NCBI RefSeq assembly: GCF_002250625.1 | Contig: NZ_NMVQ01000043.1 | Span: 62,001 to 126,000, forward strand | Length of the DNA: 64,000 nt | Direction: 5' to 3' | Source of the DNA: Enemella dayhoffiae | Lineage (GTDB): Bacteria > Actinomycetota > Actinomycetes > Propionibacteriales > Propionibacteriaceae | Shown: piece after piece, positions 42,251 through 51,244 of the stretch | Layout: each line of letters opens with the position of its first letter | How positions within the stretch are numbered: the stretch's first letter is position 1 | The notes under the pieces: model-generated | Database searches by the model: none | Told to the model about the DNA's origin: nothing | The model's input: the letters and a program-made list of their open reading frames with translations, nothing else | Program-made: the position numbers and the translations under genes

Positions 42251-42330
42251 TGGCGCAGCTCGATCGTGTTCCCGTCCGGGTCCTCGATGTAGACCGCCTG
42301 ACCGACTCCGCGGGCGCCGGATGGCTTCGA
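42235..42330 (-). pseudogene. VOC/glyoxalase-family 3' remnant
   Basis: The minus strand reads GARGVGQAVYIEDPDGNTIE then LRHYGRG and a stop at 42235. This is the typical C-terminal beta strand of vicinal-oxygen-chelate proteins, with the metal-ligand Glu (NTIEL). Upstream of it (above ~42325) no further similarity or start is visible. The remnant overlaps the LysR stop codon by 16 bases, so the rest of the gene was probably deleted when this junction formed. Confidence 0.7.
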
Positions 42331-42395
42331 TGACCTTCCTGGGGGCACCCCTTCGGTGGGGAGTTGCCCGTCACGCTACCGAGGCACCGGATCGC

Positions 42396-43298
42396 TCAGA
42401 AGATCGGCTTGCCGCCGGTCACCCCGAGAATGGTGGCGGACACATAGCTCGCCTCACCCGGTGCGGCCAGGAACACGTACGCCCCAGCCAGTTCGCTCGG
42501 CTGCCCGGCCCGCCCGAGCGGGGTGTCCCCGCCAAACTGCTCCACCTTCTCCTCCGGCTGGGTGGCCGGCTGCAGAGGAGTCCAGATCGGGCCCGGCGCC
42601 ACGGCGTTCACCCGGATCCCGCGCTCACCCAGCTCGGCGGCCAGGTTCATCGTGAAGTTGGTGATCGCCGCCTTGGTCGCCGCATAGTCCATCAGCGACT
42701 CCGACGGGTCGTAGGCCTGCACCGAGGTGGTGTTGATGACGCTGGCGCCCTTCTTCAGGTGCGGCAACGCCTGCTGGGTGACCCAGAACATCGCATACAG
42801 GTTGGTCTTCATCACCCGGTCGAGCTGCTCGGTGCTGATCGACTCCAGCCCCTGGCCGCGGCCCATCTGGAAGGCCGCATTGTTCACCAGCACGTCGATT
42901 CCGCCGAGCTCGGCGACCGCATCGTCGACCACCTTGCGGGCGGTGTCCTCATCCCGCAGGTCACCCGGCAGCAGGACCGCCTTGCGGCCAGCCTTCTCGA
43001 TCCACCGTTTCGTGTCCTCCGCGTCAGGCTGTTCTTCTGACAGGTAGGAGATTGCGACGTCCGCGCCCTCCCGGGCGTACGCGATCGCGACGGCTCGGCC
43101 GATCCCGGAGTCACCACCGGTGATCAGCGCCTTCAGCCCCTTCAACCGGTCATGGCCGACCCAGGACTCCTCGCCGTGGTCCGGCAGGGGAGTCATCTCG
43201 CTGGTCAGACCCGGCGGTTCCTGGAGCTGCTTGGGAAAGCCGCCCTTGTCGTTGACCAGCGATTCGGCCTTGCTGGCCACTTCGGATTCGGTACCCAT
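42396..43298 (-). CDS. SDR family oxidoreductase (YghA-like)
   Basis: The 300-residue enzyme has the ~45-residue N-terminal extension of YghA-type SDRs. The NAD(P) motif ALITGGDSGIGRAVAIAYAR, VNNAAFQMG, the active site TTSVQAYDPSESLMDYAATK (Tyr/Lys) and VNAVAPGPIWTPLQP follow. A carbonyl or sugar-alcohol substrate is likely. Its ATG is at 43298. The gene is alone, with no obvious partner. Confidence 0.93.
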   Translation of the reverse strand: MGTESEVASKAESLVNDKGGFPKQLQEPPGLTSEMTPLPDHGEESWVGHDRLKGLKALITGGDSGIGRAVAIAYAREGADVAISYLSEEQPDAEDTKRWIEKAGRKAVLLPGDLRDEDTARKVVDDAVAELGGIDVLVNNAAFQMGRGQGLESISTEQLDRVMKTNLYAMFWVTQQALPHLKKGASVINTTSVQAYDPSESLMDYAATKAAITNFTMNLAAELGERGIRVNAVAPGPIWTPLQPATQPEEKVEQFGGDTPLGRAGQPSELAGAYVFLAAPGEASYVSATILGVTGGKPIF

Positions 43299-43346
43299 AT
43301 GTCGACACTACGCCTCCGAAGGTTGTGGTCAGGACGCGGGGGCCGT

Positions 43347-43754
43347 TCAGTCGGCCAGCTCTCCCCAGCCGTGCCACCGGTCGATCTGGACGCGCACGGA
43401 CACCCGAGCCCGGTCCCTGGTCGGATACGGCTGACCGGTGTAGTGCTGTGCCAATCGGTCGATGTCCACCAACTGCGGATCGTCGACCACCTCCACGACA
43501 TGGCCCTGGACGCTGAGATGGGTGTACCACTCACCGTCCTTGAGCGCGGTGAGTGCGACCCGGCCGTCGTTCTTCAGGTGCTTCACCCGGACCCGCTCGG
43601 AGTCGAGGTTGAGCAGGATGCGACCGTCGTCCTCCACCAGGTACCAGGTCGCCACGCTCACCGGTTGGCCGTCTGAGCGGACGGTGGCCATCACGGCCGG
43701 ATTGGGTTGGCGCAGCAGTTCCATCGCCTCGGGGGTGAGCGCTCCGGTGGGCAT
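43347..43754 (-). CDS. PPOX-class F420/FMN-dependent oxidoreductase
   Basis: The 135-residue split beta-barrel protein belongs to the pyridoxamine 5'-phosphate oxidase-like family common in actinobacteria. PNPAVMATVRSDGQPVSVAT, RILLNLDSERVRVKHLKNDG and the late RVQIDRWHGWG are family blocks, the last being the F420-type signature. It would reduce or oxidise a small substrate with coenzyme F420 or flavin. The start is ATG 43754 with AGAGGAG in the leader. Confidence 0.88.
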   Translation of the reverse strand: MPTGALTPEAMELLRQPNPAVMATVRSDGQPVSVATWYLVEDDGRILLNLDSERVRVKHLKNDGRVALTALKDGEWYTHLSVQGHVVEVVDDPQLVDIDRLAQHYTGQPYPTRDRARVSVRVQIDRWHGWGELAD

Positions 43755-43807
43755 GTGGCATCTCCTCTGGTCTGACCGCGGGCCGGCGTGGCCCGGGATT
43801 GGTTGTC

Positions 43808-43813
43808 TAGGGT
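43808..43813 (+). promoter_or_regulatory. Leaderless-type -10 box of the Nudix gene
   Basis: TAGGGT ends six bases before the ATG at 43820. Confidence 0.6.
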
Positions 43814-43819
43814 GAACGC

Positions 43820-44299
43820 ATGGCGACCCCCGATTTCATCCTGCGGCTGCGCGAAAAGATCGGGACAGACCTGCTCTGGCTGCCCGGCGTCACCGTGGTG
43901 GTCATCGATCGGCGTACGCCCCAGCCGCGCGTGCTCTGCGTACGCCGCGCCGACAACGGTCAGTGGACCCCGGTCACCGGGATCGTCGACCCCGGTGAGG
44001 AGCCCGCGGCCGCCGGCGAGCGGGAGGTGCTCGAGGAGGCCGGGGTCGAGGCTCGCTGCGACTGGCTGGTGTCGGTCGAGGTGGTCGGGCCGATCCGCTA
44101 TCCCAACGGAGATCTGAGCCAGTACGTCGACCTGTGCTTCGCCGCCCACCACGTCTCCGGCGACCCGCACCCCGCCGACGGTGAGAACACCGAGGCGCGC
44201 TGGTTCGGCGCCGATGAGTTGCCGCCGATGAACGACCGCTTCCAACGAGCAGTGCGCCAGGCCCTCGGCCCAGTCGCCCCGGCCGAGTTCAACCGCTGA
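43820..44299 (+). CDS. Nudix hydrolase
   Basis: The 159-residue hydrolase has a complete Nudix box, GIVDPGEEPAAAGEREVLEE followed by AGV (residues ~54-76). This matches GX5EX7REUXEEXGU with the catalytic REVLEE. It is the mutator-type family acting on nucleoside diphosphates linked to X; the substrate is unknown. It has its own -10 box. The aminotransferase gene follows 82 bases later. Confidence 0.93.
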   Translation: MATPDFILRLREKIGTDLLWLPGVTVVVIDRRTPQPRVLCVRRADNGQWTPVTGIVDPGEEPAAAGEREVLEEAGVEARCDWLVSVEVVGPIRYPNGDLSQYVDLCFAAHHVSGDPHPADGENTEARWFGADELPPMNDRFQRAVRQALGPVAPAEFNR

Positions 44300-44381
44300 C
44301 TTCGTGGACACCGTCTCCCTGGGCCTGGCCGAGTGTGATTCGCTTGGCGGACACCGACGCAGCACCGCAAGAGGAGTGGTC

Positions 44382-45746
44382 ATGAGCGAGTCCAACGCAC
44401 CCACCGAGGCCGAGCTGGAGGCCGGCCGCCAGGCGTACGCCCTCGATCGGGCGCACGTGTTCCACTCCTGGCAGGCGCAGGAGACGTTCAAACCGCTCAC
44501 CGTGGTCAAGGCCGAGGGGTCGCTGGTGTGGGACGGCGACGGCAACGAGCTGATCGACCTGTCCGCGCAACTGGTGTTCACCAACCTCGGCCACCAGCAC
44601 CCCAAGGTCGTCCGGGGGATCGTCGAGCAGGCGGGCAAGCTGTGCACGATCGCCCCGCAGCACGTCAACGACGCACGCTCCGAGGCCGCCCGGCTGATCA
44701 CCGAGGTCGCCGGCGACGGGTTCGAGCACGTGTTCTTCACCAACGGTGGCGCCGACGCCAACGAGCACGCCGTGCGGATGGCCCGGTTGCACACCGGCCG
44801 GCGCAAGGTGCTCAGTGCCTATCGCTCCTATCACGGGGGCACCGACCTGGCGATCAACGTCACCGGTGACCCCCGTCGGATTCCCAACGACCACGGCGAT
44901 GCCGGGACGGTGCACTTCTTCGCGCCCTTCCTCTATCGGAGCAACTTTCACGCGAGCACCGAGGCCGAGGAGTGTGAGCGGGCGCTGGCCTATCTGGAGA
45001 ACCTGATCCGGATGGAGGGTCCGCAGACGATCGCGGCGATCATCCTCGAGACCATCCCCGGCACCGCCGGCATCATGGTCCCGCCGCCCGGCTATTTGGC
45101 CGGCGTACGCGAACTCTGCGACAAGTACGACCTGATCTACATCGCCGACGAGGTGATGGCCGGCTTCGGGCGTACCGGGAACTGGTTCGGCGTCCAGCGC
45201 GAGGGCGTCAGCCCCGACCTGATCACGTTCGCCAAGGGGGTCAACTCGGGCTATGTGCCGCTCGGCGGGGTGATCATCCCCGAACCGATCTATCGGAGCT
45301 TCGCGACCCGTGCCTATCCCGGTGGGCTCACCTATTCGGGGCACCCGCTGGCGTGCGCGGCGGCCGTCGCCGCCATCAACGCGATGACCGAGGAGAAGGT
45401 GGTCGAGAACGCCGCACGGCTGGGTGAGGAGATCATCTCGCCCGCCCTGCAGGAGATTGCGGCCAACCATGTCAGCGTCGGCGAGGTTCGCGGGGTCGGC
45501 GCCTTCTGGGCGATCGAGCTCGTCAGCAACCCCGAGACCAAGGAGCCGCTGGCACCCTACGGCGGTTCCAGCCCGGCGATGAGCGAGGTCACCGCCGGTC
45601 TGCTCAAGGGCGGCGTGCTCCCGTTCACCAACTTCAACCGGATCCACGTCGTGCCGGCACTGAACATCCCCGACGACCAGCTGCGACGCGGCCTGGCGGT
45701 GATCGACGACGCGCTGTCCATCGCCGACAGCCACGTCGAGGGCTGA
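44382..45746 (+). CDS. Class III aminotransferase (PLP-dependent)
   Basis: The 454-residue enzyme has the class III fold. FTNGGADANEHAVRMARLHT binds PLP phosphate, DEVMAGFGRTGNWF holds the Asp, and the PLP Lys is in DLITFAKGVNSGYVPLGG. AGAGGAG precedes ATG 44382. It resembles the taurine-pyruvate/beta-alanine and aspartate-aminotransferase-like members, so it would transfer an amino group from an omega-amino acid or amine to pyruvate. It faces lhgO with one base between stops. Confidence 0.92.
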   Translation: MSESNAPTEAELEAGRQAYALDRAHVFHSWQAQETFKPLTVVKAEGSLVWDGDGNELIDLSAQLVFTNLGHQHPKVVRGIVEQAGKLCTIAPQHVNDARSEAARLITEVAGDGFEHVFFTNGGADANEHAVRMARLHTGRRKVLSAYRSYHGGTDLAINVTGDPRRIPNDHGDAGTVHFFAPFLYRSNFHASTEAEECERALAYLENLIRMEGPQTIAAIILETIPGTAGIMVPPPGYLAGVRELCDKYDLIYIADEVMAGFGRTGNWFGVQREGVSPDLITFAKGVNSGYVPLGGVIIPEPIYRSFATRAYPGGLTYSGHPLACAAAVAAINAMTEEKVVENAARLGEEIISPALQEIAANHVSVGEVRGVGAFWAIELVSNPETKEPLAPYGGSSPAMSEVTAGLLKGGVLPFTNFNRIHVVPALNIPDDQLRRGLAVIDDALSIADSHVEG

Positions 45747-45747
45747 C

Positions 45748-46929
45748 TCAGCGGCCAAGCACCCGATCGGCGATCAGCCGGGCGATCTCCAGGGCAGCGG
45801 TGGCGGCCGGGGAGGGGGCGTTCAGCACGTGCAGCTGCCGCGGCCCGGTGACCAGCGCGAAGTCGTCGACCAGCTGCCCGTCCGGGCGCAGCGCCTGGGC
45901 GCGTACGCCCGATGGCGCCGGACGGAGGGCGTCGTCACCCAGCTCGGGCACCAGTTCGCGCAGGCTGCCCAGGAATCGCCGCCTGAACAGCGATCGCGCG
46001 ACCTCGTCGGCCCCGGTACGCCAGAAGCGGCGGCCCAGGCGCCACAGTCCGGGCCAGGCCAGCGTCTCGGCCAGGTCGGCCGGCACCAGATCGCGCCAGC
46101 GGTATCCCTCGCGGGCGAGCCCCAGCACGGCGTTCGGTCCGGCGTGCACCCCGCCGCCGATCATCCGGGTCAGGTGGACTCCGAGGAACGGCAGCGTCGG
46201 ATCGGGCACCGGATAGATCAGCCCACGCACCAGGTGCGTCTGGTCGGCGGCCAGCTCGAAGTATTCCCCGCGGAACGGGATGATCCGCAGTCCCGGATCG
46301 ACCCCGCCCAGCCGGGCCAGCCGATCGGCGTACAGCCCAGCACAGTTGACCAGCAGCTCACCGCGCACCTCACGATCCGCAGCCCGCACCCGGACCTCGC
46401 GCGGCTCGTGGTGGATCTCGGTGACCGGGGCGTGCAACCAGATCTCCCCGCCCGCGGCGACCACCTCGTCAGCGAGCGCGGTGCACACCCCGCGATAGTC
46501 GATGATCCCGGTGCTGGCGACGTGCAGCGCGGCCACCGCGCGCACGTGCGGCTCGTGTGCCAGCGCCCCGGTCGCGTCGAGCAGCGTGCAGGGTACGCCG
46601 TTGGCATGACCGCGGCGGTGCAGCTCCTCCAGGGCAGGAAGTTGCGACCGCTCCGTGGCGACCACCAGCTTTCCGCAGACCTCGACCGCGACGCCGTGCT
46701 CGCGGGCGAAGCGGACCATCGACTCGGCCCCCGCAGTGCAGAGCTGGGCCTTCAGCGAGCCGGGACGGTAGTAGAGCCCGGAGTGCACCACACCCGAGTT
46801 GCGTCCGGTCTGGTGGGCGGCGAGGCTCGGTTCCTTCTCCAGCACGGTCACGCGGTGGCCCCGGCGTACCAACTCCCGTGCCGTGGCCAGGCCGACGATG
46901 CCGGCCCCGACGATGATGACGTGGGACAT
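45748..46929 (-). CDS. lhgO: L-2-hydroxyglutarate oxidase (LhgO-like)
   Basis: This 393-residue FAD enzyme of the D-amino-acid-oxidase fold oxidises L-2-hydroxyglutarate to 2-oxoglutarate. The FAD site is VIIVGAGIVGLATARELVRR. HQTGRNSGVVHSGLYYRPGS is diagnostic for LhgO, and PFRGEYFEL and GVHLTRMIGGGVHAGPNAVLG follow. The length fits. It converges on the aminotransferase. CAGAGT, an off-consensus -10 box, lies six bases before the ATG (46936-46941). Confidence 0.92.
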   Translation of the reverse strand: MSHVIIVGAGIVGLATARELVRRGHRVTVLEKEPSLAAHQTGRNSGVVHSGLYYRPGSLKAQLCTAGAESMVRFAREHGVAVEVCGKLVVATERSQLPALEELHRRGHANGVPCTLLDATGALAHEPHVRAVAALHVASTGIIDYRGVCTALADEVVAAGGEIWLHAPVTEIHHEPREVRVRAADREVRGELLVNCAGLYADRLARLGGVDPGLRIIPFRGEYFELAADQTHLVRGLIYPVPDPTLPFLGVHLTRMIGGGVHAGPNAVLGLAREGYRWRDLVPADLAETLAWPGLWRLGRRFWRTGADEVARSLFRRRFLGSLRELVPELGDDALRPAPSGVRAQALRPDGQLVDDFALVTGPRQLHVLNAPSPAATAALEIARLIADRVLGR

Positions 46930-47011
46930 GGGCCCACTCTGCCACGAGGGGGTGGACGCTGTCTGGGACCGCCTGACACGCTGGCAGCCCGAGACTCACG
47001 AGGAGGCCAGG

Positions 47012-48061
47012 ATGAGCACGTTCGACCGCAGGCTGGTGGACACCGGCCGGTTGACCATGAATGTGTGGACCAGCGGACCCGAGGACGGCGATCCGGTGCT
47101 GCTGGTGCACGGAAACCTGTCCACCGGCGGATTCTGGAAGTATGTGGCCGAGCAGCTGCCCGACGACGTGCGGGTGATCGCTCCGGACCTGCGCGGGTTC
47201 GGGCGGACCGACGCGCTCCCGATCGACGCCACCGTGGGTCTGGGTGATCTGGGCGAGGACGTGCACGCGCTGCTCGAGACGCTCGGGGTTGCCGACCAGC
47301 GCCGGGTGAACGCCGCCGGCTGGTCGATGGGTGGCGGGGTGCTGCAGCAGCTGCTGATCGCCCATCCCGCCGACCTGGCGGCGATCACGCTGGTCGCGCC
47401 GCTGTCACCGTACGGCTTCGGCGGCACCAAGGGAGCCGAGGGGATCCCGTGGGCCGACGACTTCGCGGGCACCGGGGGCGGGGGAGCCAACCCGGAGCTG
47501 GTACGCCGGCTGGCCGCCAAGGACGCCAGCCTGGACAATCCGGCCACCAGCCCACGAGCGGTGATCACCACCTTCTATGGACCCGGCGACAACGGCGCGG
47601 TGGACGTCGACTTCCTGGTCGACGAACTGTTGCTGACCCAGACCGGGGACGACTTCTATCCCGGAAACAGCGTCACCTCGGAAAACTGGCCCGGGGTGGC
47701 GCCTGGCGATCGCGGGGTGCTGAACACGATGTCCCCGCGCTGGTTCAACTCGACCGCAATCGTCGACGTGGAACCGAAACCGCCGATCACCTGGCTGCGC
47801 GGGGATCGGGACCAGGTGGCTTCCGACCGGTCGATGTTCGACCTCGCCACCCTGGGCTCGCTCGGGGTGGTGCCCGGGTGGCCGGGGGCGGAGGTGATGC
47901 CGTCACAGCCGATGGAGGCGCAGACGCGGCAGGTGCTGGAGCATTATGCCGCCGGTGGTGGCCAGACCCGTGAGGTGGTGCTGGAGGGGGAGGACCACGG
48001 GATGCCGCTCGCGGCGCCGGATCGCGTCGCAGAGGAGATCATGGCGATCCTTGTCCGATGA
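47012..48061 (+). CDS. Alpha/beta hydrolase
   Basis: The 349-residue protein has the alpha/beta-hydrolase core: the oxyanion loop VLLVHGNLSTGGFW, the nucleophile elbow AAGWSMGGGVLQQL (Ser in GWSMG) and a C-terminal His in EGEDHGMPLA. A large ~90-residue lid insertion separates the core strands. It could be an esterase or epoxide hydrolase. AGGAGG precedes ATG 47012. Its stop overlaps the next start (ATGA), so it is translationally coupled to EamA 2. Confidence 0.9.
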   Translation: MSTFDRRLVDTGRLTMNVWTSGPEDGDPVLLVHGNLSTGGFWKYVAEQLPDDVRVIAPDLRGFGRTDALPIDATVGLGDLGEDVHALLETLGVADQRRVNAAGWSMGGGVLQQLLIAHPADLAAITLVAPLSPYGFGGTKGAEGIPWADDFAGTGGGGANPELVRRLAAKDASLDNPATSPRAVITTFYGPGDNGAVDVDFLVDELLLTQTGDDFYPGNSVTSENWPGVAPGDRGVLNTMSPRWFNSTAIVDVEPKPPITWLRGDRDQVASDRSMFDLATLGSLGVVPGWPGAEVMPSQPMEAQTRQVLEHYAAGGGQTREVVLEGEDHGMPLAAPDRVAEEIMAILVR

Positions 48062-48945
48062 CCGCTGCGCCGAGCCATCCCCAGCGGCGGGAGGTCATCG
48101 CCACCGTGGCGCTGATCCTGGCCTGGGCCGGCACGATGACGGCGATCAAGATCGGGTTGCAGTATGCCCCGCCGCTGCTGTTCGGCGGGCTGCGCTGCCT
48201 GCTCGGCGGGCTGCTCATGCTGCCGCTGGTGCTGCGGCACGGAGTACGCCCGCGGATCCGGGAGAACTGGCGGCCCTATCTGCTGCTCACCCTCACCAAC
48301 GTGATCGGTTTCATCGGCCTGCAAACCCTTGCGTTGAACGCATTGCCGTCCGGGCTCGGGGGTGTGGTGATCTATCTGCAGCCGGTGCTGGTGGCGATCC
48401 TGGCCCGGTTCTGGCTCGGCGAACCACTGGGCCCCGGCAAGGCCATCGGGTTGCTGGTGGCGTTCGGCGGGATCGTGGTGGTCAGCGCCGCCGCCATGGG
48501 TGGCCACGTCTCGCTGGGCGGGATCCTGTTGGCCGCGACGGCAGCGTTCAGCTGGGCCCTCGGCACCGTGGGTTTCAAGCATTCGGCGCCGCGGTTGGGG
48601 GCGTGGTGGTCGGTCGCCGTGCCCTTCCTGGCCGGCGGGATGGTGCTCACCGTGGCGGGGCTGGCCGTGGAGGGCCCGCGGGTTCGGCCGGCGCCCGGGT
48701 TCTTCGGGGCGTGGGCGTTCGCCGGGGTGCTCGGCACCGGGGTGGCGTGGATGCTCTATTTCTGGTTGGTCGCCCAGGGTGAGGCCGGGCGTACCGCGTC
48801 GCGCATCTTCTTCGTGCCGATCCTGGCGCTGCTGATCGGGGCGGTGGTGCTCGGCGAACGGCTGTCGCCGATGCTGCTGGTGGGCGCGGGCCTGGTCGTG
48901 GTGGGGGTCTACCTGGTCAACCGGCGGCGACGGCCGGCGGGGTGA
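48058..48945 (+). CDS. EamA/DMT-family transporter 2
   Basis: The 295-residue membrane protein has ten hydrophobic segments and the EamA duplication (LILAWAGTMTAIKIGLQYAP in half 1, LLAATAAFSWALGTVGFKHS in half 2). It probably exports metabolites. It overlaps the upstream hydrolase gene by four bases, so the hydrolase product might be its substrate; this is a guess. Confidence 0.9.
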   Translation: MTAAPSHPQRREVIATVALILAWAGTMTAIKIGLQYAPPLLFGGLRCLLGGLLMLPLVLRHGVRPRIRENWRPYLLLTLTNVIGFIGLQTLALNALPSGLGGVVIYLQPVLVAILARFWLGEPLGPGKAIGLLVAFGGIVVVSAAAMGGHVSLGGILLAATAAFSWALGTVGFKHSAPRLGAWWSVAVPFLAGGMVLTVAGLAVEGPRVRPAPGFFGAWAFAGVLGTGVAWMLYFWLVAQGEAGRTASRIFFVPILALLIGAVVLGERLSPMLLVGAGLVVVGVYLVNRRRRPAG

Positions 48946-48950
48946 GCCGA

Positions 48951-49345
48951 CTCAGGCCCGGGAGGCCAGCTCGCGCAGTGCGGCGTACGCGCCGTCGGCG
49001 TCGATGATGCGGTGGAAGCCGTCCTGCTCGATCACGAACTCGGTCGGCACGCGCGCCTGATCGCCGAAGTGGAAGTCTGCACCCGCGTCGGTGAGGGACG
49101 GTTCCTCCGCCCGGCGACCGCACTCGGCAGGAAACTGTTCACCAGCAGCGATCCGTCGGTGGCGCGCTGAGCGGTCAGGGCGCGCAGGGTGGTCACGGCG
49201 TGCACGGCGTCGTCGAGGGTACGCCGTCGCAGCAGTCGGGAATTGGTGATCGTGCCGGTGACGACCAGCAGCGAGAACACCACCGCGACACCAGGATCAC
49301 CCAGCGCAGCACCCCGCCCAGGGCGGTGCCCAGGTTGACCCACGC
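48951..49345 (-). pseudogene. Membrane protein remnant with at least two frameshifts
   Basis: Reading the minus strand leftwards from ~49345 across three frames gives AAWVNLGTALGGVLRWVILV, then VFSLLVVTGTITNSRLLRRR and LDDAVHAVTTLRALTAQRAT, then AEEPSLTDAGADFHFGDQA and a C-terminus VIEQDGFHRIIDADGAYAAL ending in ASRA at 48951. The stretches are clearly one protein (a hydrophobic segment plus a soluble tail) broken near 49280 and 49120. No start codon remains. It lies tail-to-tail with EamA 2 and head-to-head with the AraC remnant. Confidence 0.7.
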
Positions 49346-49356
49346 GGCGCCGGCGC

Positions 49357-50182
49357 CGGGGATGGTCGCCGCCTATCGCGTCACCCAGGTGGGCGAACGC
49401 CCGCAAACCACGTCTCACCGGGGAATCGAGTTGCCCACTCCGACTGAGTGGCCCGAACTGGCCGTGGACGACACCGTGCTGGTGCCGGGGTGGCGGATCG
49501 GGCAGCGGCCGCTGCGTTGTCCGCTCGGCAAGGAAACGTTGCACCGCATCGCTGCGCACCACCAGCGCGGGGGGCGGGCGGCCAGCGTGTGCGCCGGAGC
49601 GGTCGCGTTGGCTCAGGCCGGGCTGCTGGACGGACGACGGGCCACCACCCACCATGACCTGCTGCCGGCGTTCGCCGCCCGGTTTCCGTGGGTGCGCGTG
49701 GTGGAGGACGTGCTGTTCGTCGACGACGGCATTGTGCACACCTCGGCGGGTATCGCCAGCGGGATCGACCCGGCGCTGCACCTGGTCGCCCTCGACCACG
49801 GGCCGGCGGTTGCCGCACGGACGGCCCGATCCCTGGTCGTCACCGCCCGTCGCAACGGGGATTCCCCACAGCACAGCGCAATGCTGCGGCATCGCGATCA
49901 CCTGGTCGACCTGAAGCACCGCACCCAGGACGTGATCGACGCCCGGTTCACCGAGCCGCTCGGCCTGCAGGAGCTGGCCGAGGTGGTTGCGGTCAGCCCG
50001 CGTACCCTCGCGCGCGCGTTCGTCACCGCCACCGGATTCACCCCGCTGCGCTACCAGCAGCAACTGCGGGTGGAACGGGCCGAACAGCTGATCGGCCAGG
50101 CTGGACACGGCAGCAGGCCGCTCGCGCCGTCGGGTTCACCGAGGCGCGGATGCTGCGCCGGCTGCTCGCCGACCGCACCCGG
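49357..50182 (+). pseudogene. GlxA/AraC-family regulator, truncated and frameshifted
   Basis: The frame from about 49357 begins inside the DJ-1/PfpI-like domain (VAAYRVTQVGERPQTTSHRG) and continues through GRAASVCAGAVALAQAGLLD and the family Cys pocket. It reaches the first AraC helix-turn-helix (LGLQELAEVVAVSPRTLARA). About 25-30 N-terminal residues are missing. Near 50100 the frame breaks: the second helix-turn-helix (QQAARAVGFTEARMLRRLLA) is one base out of frame. No promoter or plausible start is visible. Such regulators need both helix-turn-helix motifs to bind DNA, so this one is dead. It abuts the pseudogene on the other strand. Confidence 0.8.
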
Positions 50183-51220
50183 TCAGGGCTGCCGCGGGTC
50201 GATCACGGTGATCCCGGCCGCGCCACGGTCACCGAGGGAGGGTAGCAGGGTCGCCGCCGCGCTCAGGCCGACCGTGCGGCGTACCAGATCCTGTGGACGC
50301 AGGGATCCCGCGGCGATCAGCTCCAGCATCGGCGGATAGTCGACCGCGGCCATGCCGTGGCTGCCGAGCACGTCCAGCTCCCAGCCGATCACCCGATCCA
50401 TCGGCACCCGCGGGTGCCCGTCGACCGGCGGCAGCAACCCGACCTGCACGTGTCGGCCGCGGCGACGCAACGAGTGGATCGCGGCCGCGCAGGTCGCCTC
50501 GGTGCCGACGGCGTCCACCGCCACGTGGCAGCCGCCGGTGAGAGCAGTGATCGTCTCGGCCAGCTCGTCGTCTGGGGCCAGCGTGTGCTCGGCACCCAAC
50601 GCCTCGGCGCTGGCCCGCGCGCCGGGGTTTGGGTCGACCACCAGCACCCGGGCACCCAGGGCGCGGGCGATCTGCACCGCGCTCAACCCGACCCCACCCG
50701 CCCCGACCACCGCCACCCACTCGCCGGGTTGCAGCCGGGCGCGGGCGGTCAACGCGCGGTATGCCGTCGCGAACCGGCAGCCGAGACTGGCGGCGGCCGG
50801 CATCGTGACGTCGTCGGGAATCCCTACCAGGTTGACATCCGCGGCGTGCAGCACCACCCGTTCGGCGAACGAACCCCAGTGGGTGAAGCCGGGTTGCTGC
50901 TGCTCCGGACACACCTGGGCGTCGCCCGCGACGCACCACGCGCAGCGGCCACAGCCGCAGACGAACGGCACGGTCACCCGGTCACCGACCTGCCAGCGGC
51001 GCACGCCCGCACCCACCTCGACGACCACCCCCGCGAGTTCGTGGCCGGGCACGTGCGGCAGGTTCACGCCGTCGTCGTGGCCGGCCCAGGCGTGCCAGTC
51101 GCTGCGGCACAGCCCGGTGGCGTGCACCTCGACGACCACCCCTTCGGCGGGGGCGGTCGGGTCGGGCACCTCGGTCACCTCGAGCGGACCTCCGAACCGG
51201 TGCATCAGCAGCGCGCGCAT
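50183..51220 (-). CDS. Zinc-dependent alcohol dehydrogenase
   Basis: The 345-residue MDR enzyme has catalytic-zinc ligands in GLCRSDWHAW and HVPGHELAGVVVEVGAG, structural-zinc cysteines in CGCGRCAWCVAGDAQVCPE, and the NAD(P) motif VAVVGAGGVGLSAVQIARAL. It would oxidise a primary or secondary alcohol. I chose ATG 51220. Its last residues are next to the AraC remnant. Confidence 0.95.
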   Translation of the reverse strand: MRALLMHRFGGPLEVTEVPDPTAPAEGVVVEVHATGLCRSDWHAWAGHDDGVNLPHVPGHELAGVVVEVGAGVRRWQVGDRVTVPFVCGCGRCAWCVAGDAQVCPEQQQPGFTHWGSFAERVVLHAADVNLVGIPDDVTMPAAASLGCRFATAYRALTARARLQPGEWVAVVGAGGVGLSAVQIARALGARVLVVDPNPGARASAEALGAEHTLAPDDELAETITALTGGCHVAVDAVGTEATCAAAIHSLRRRGRHVQVGLLPPVDGHPRVPMDRVIGWELDVLGSHGMAAVDYPPMLELIAAGSLRPQDLVRRTVGLSAAATLLPSLGDRGAAGITVIDPRQP

Positions 51221-51231
51221 GGAGCCCACAA

Positions 51232-51237
51232 TAGGAT
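51232..51237 (+). promoter_or_regulatory. Leaderless-type -10 box of the DUF4334 gene
   Basis: TAGGAT lies seven bases before the ATG at 51245. Confidence 0.55.
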
Positions 51238-51244
51238 TTGGCGC

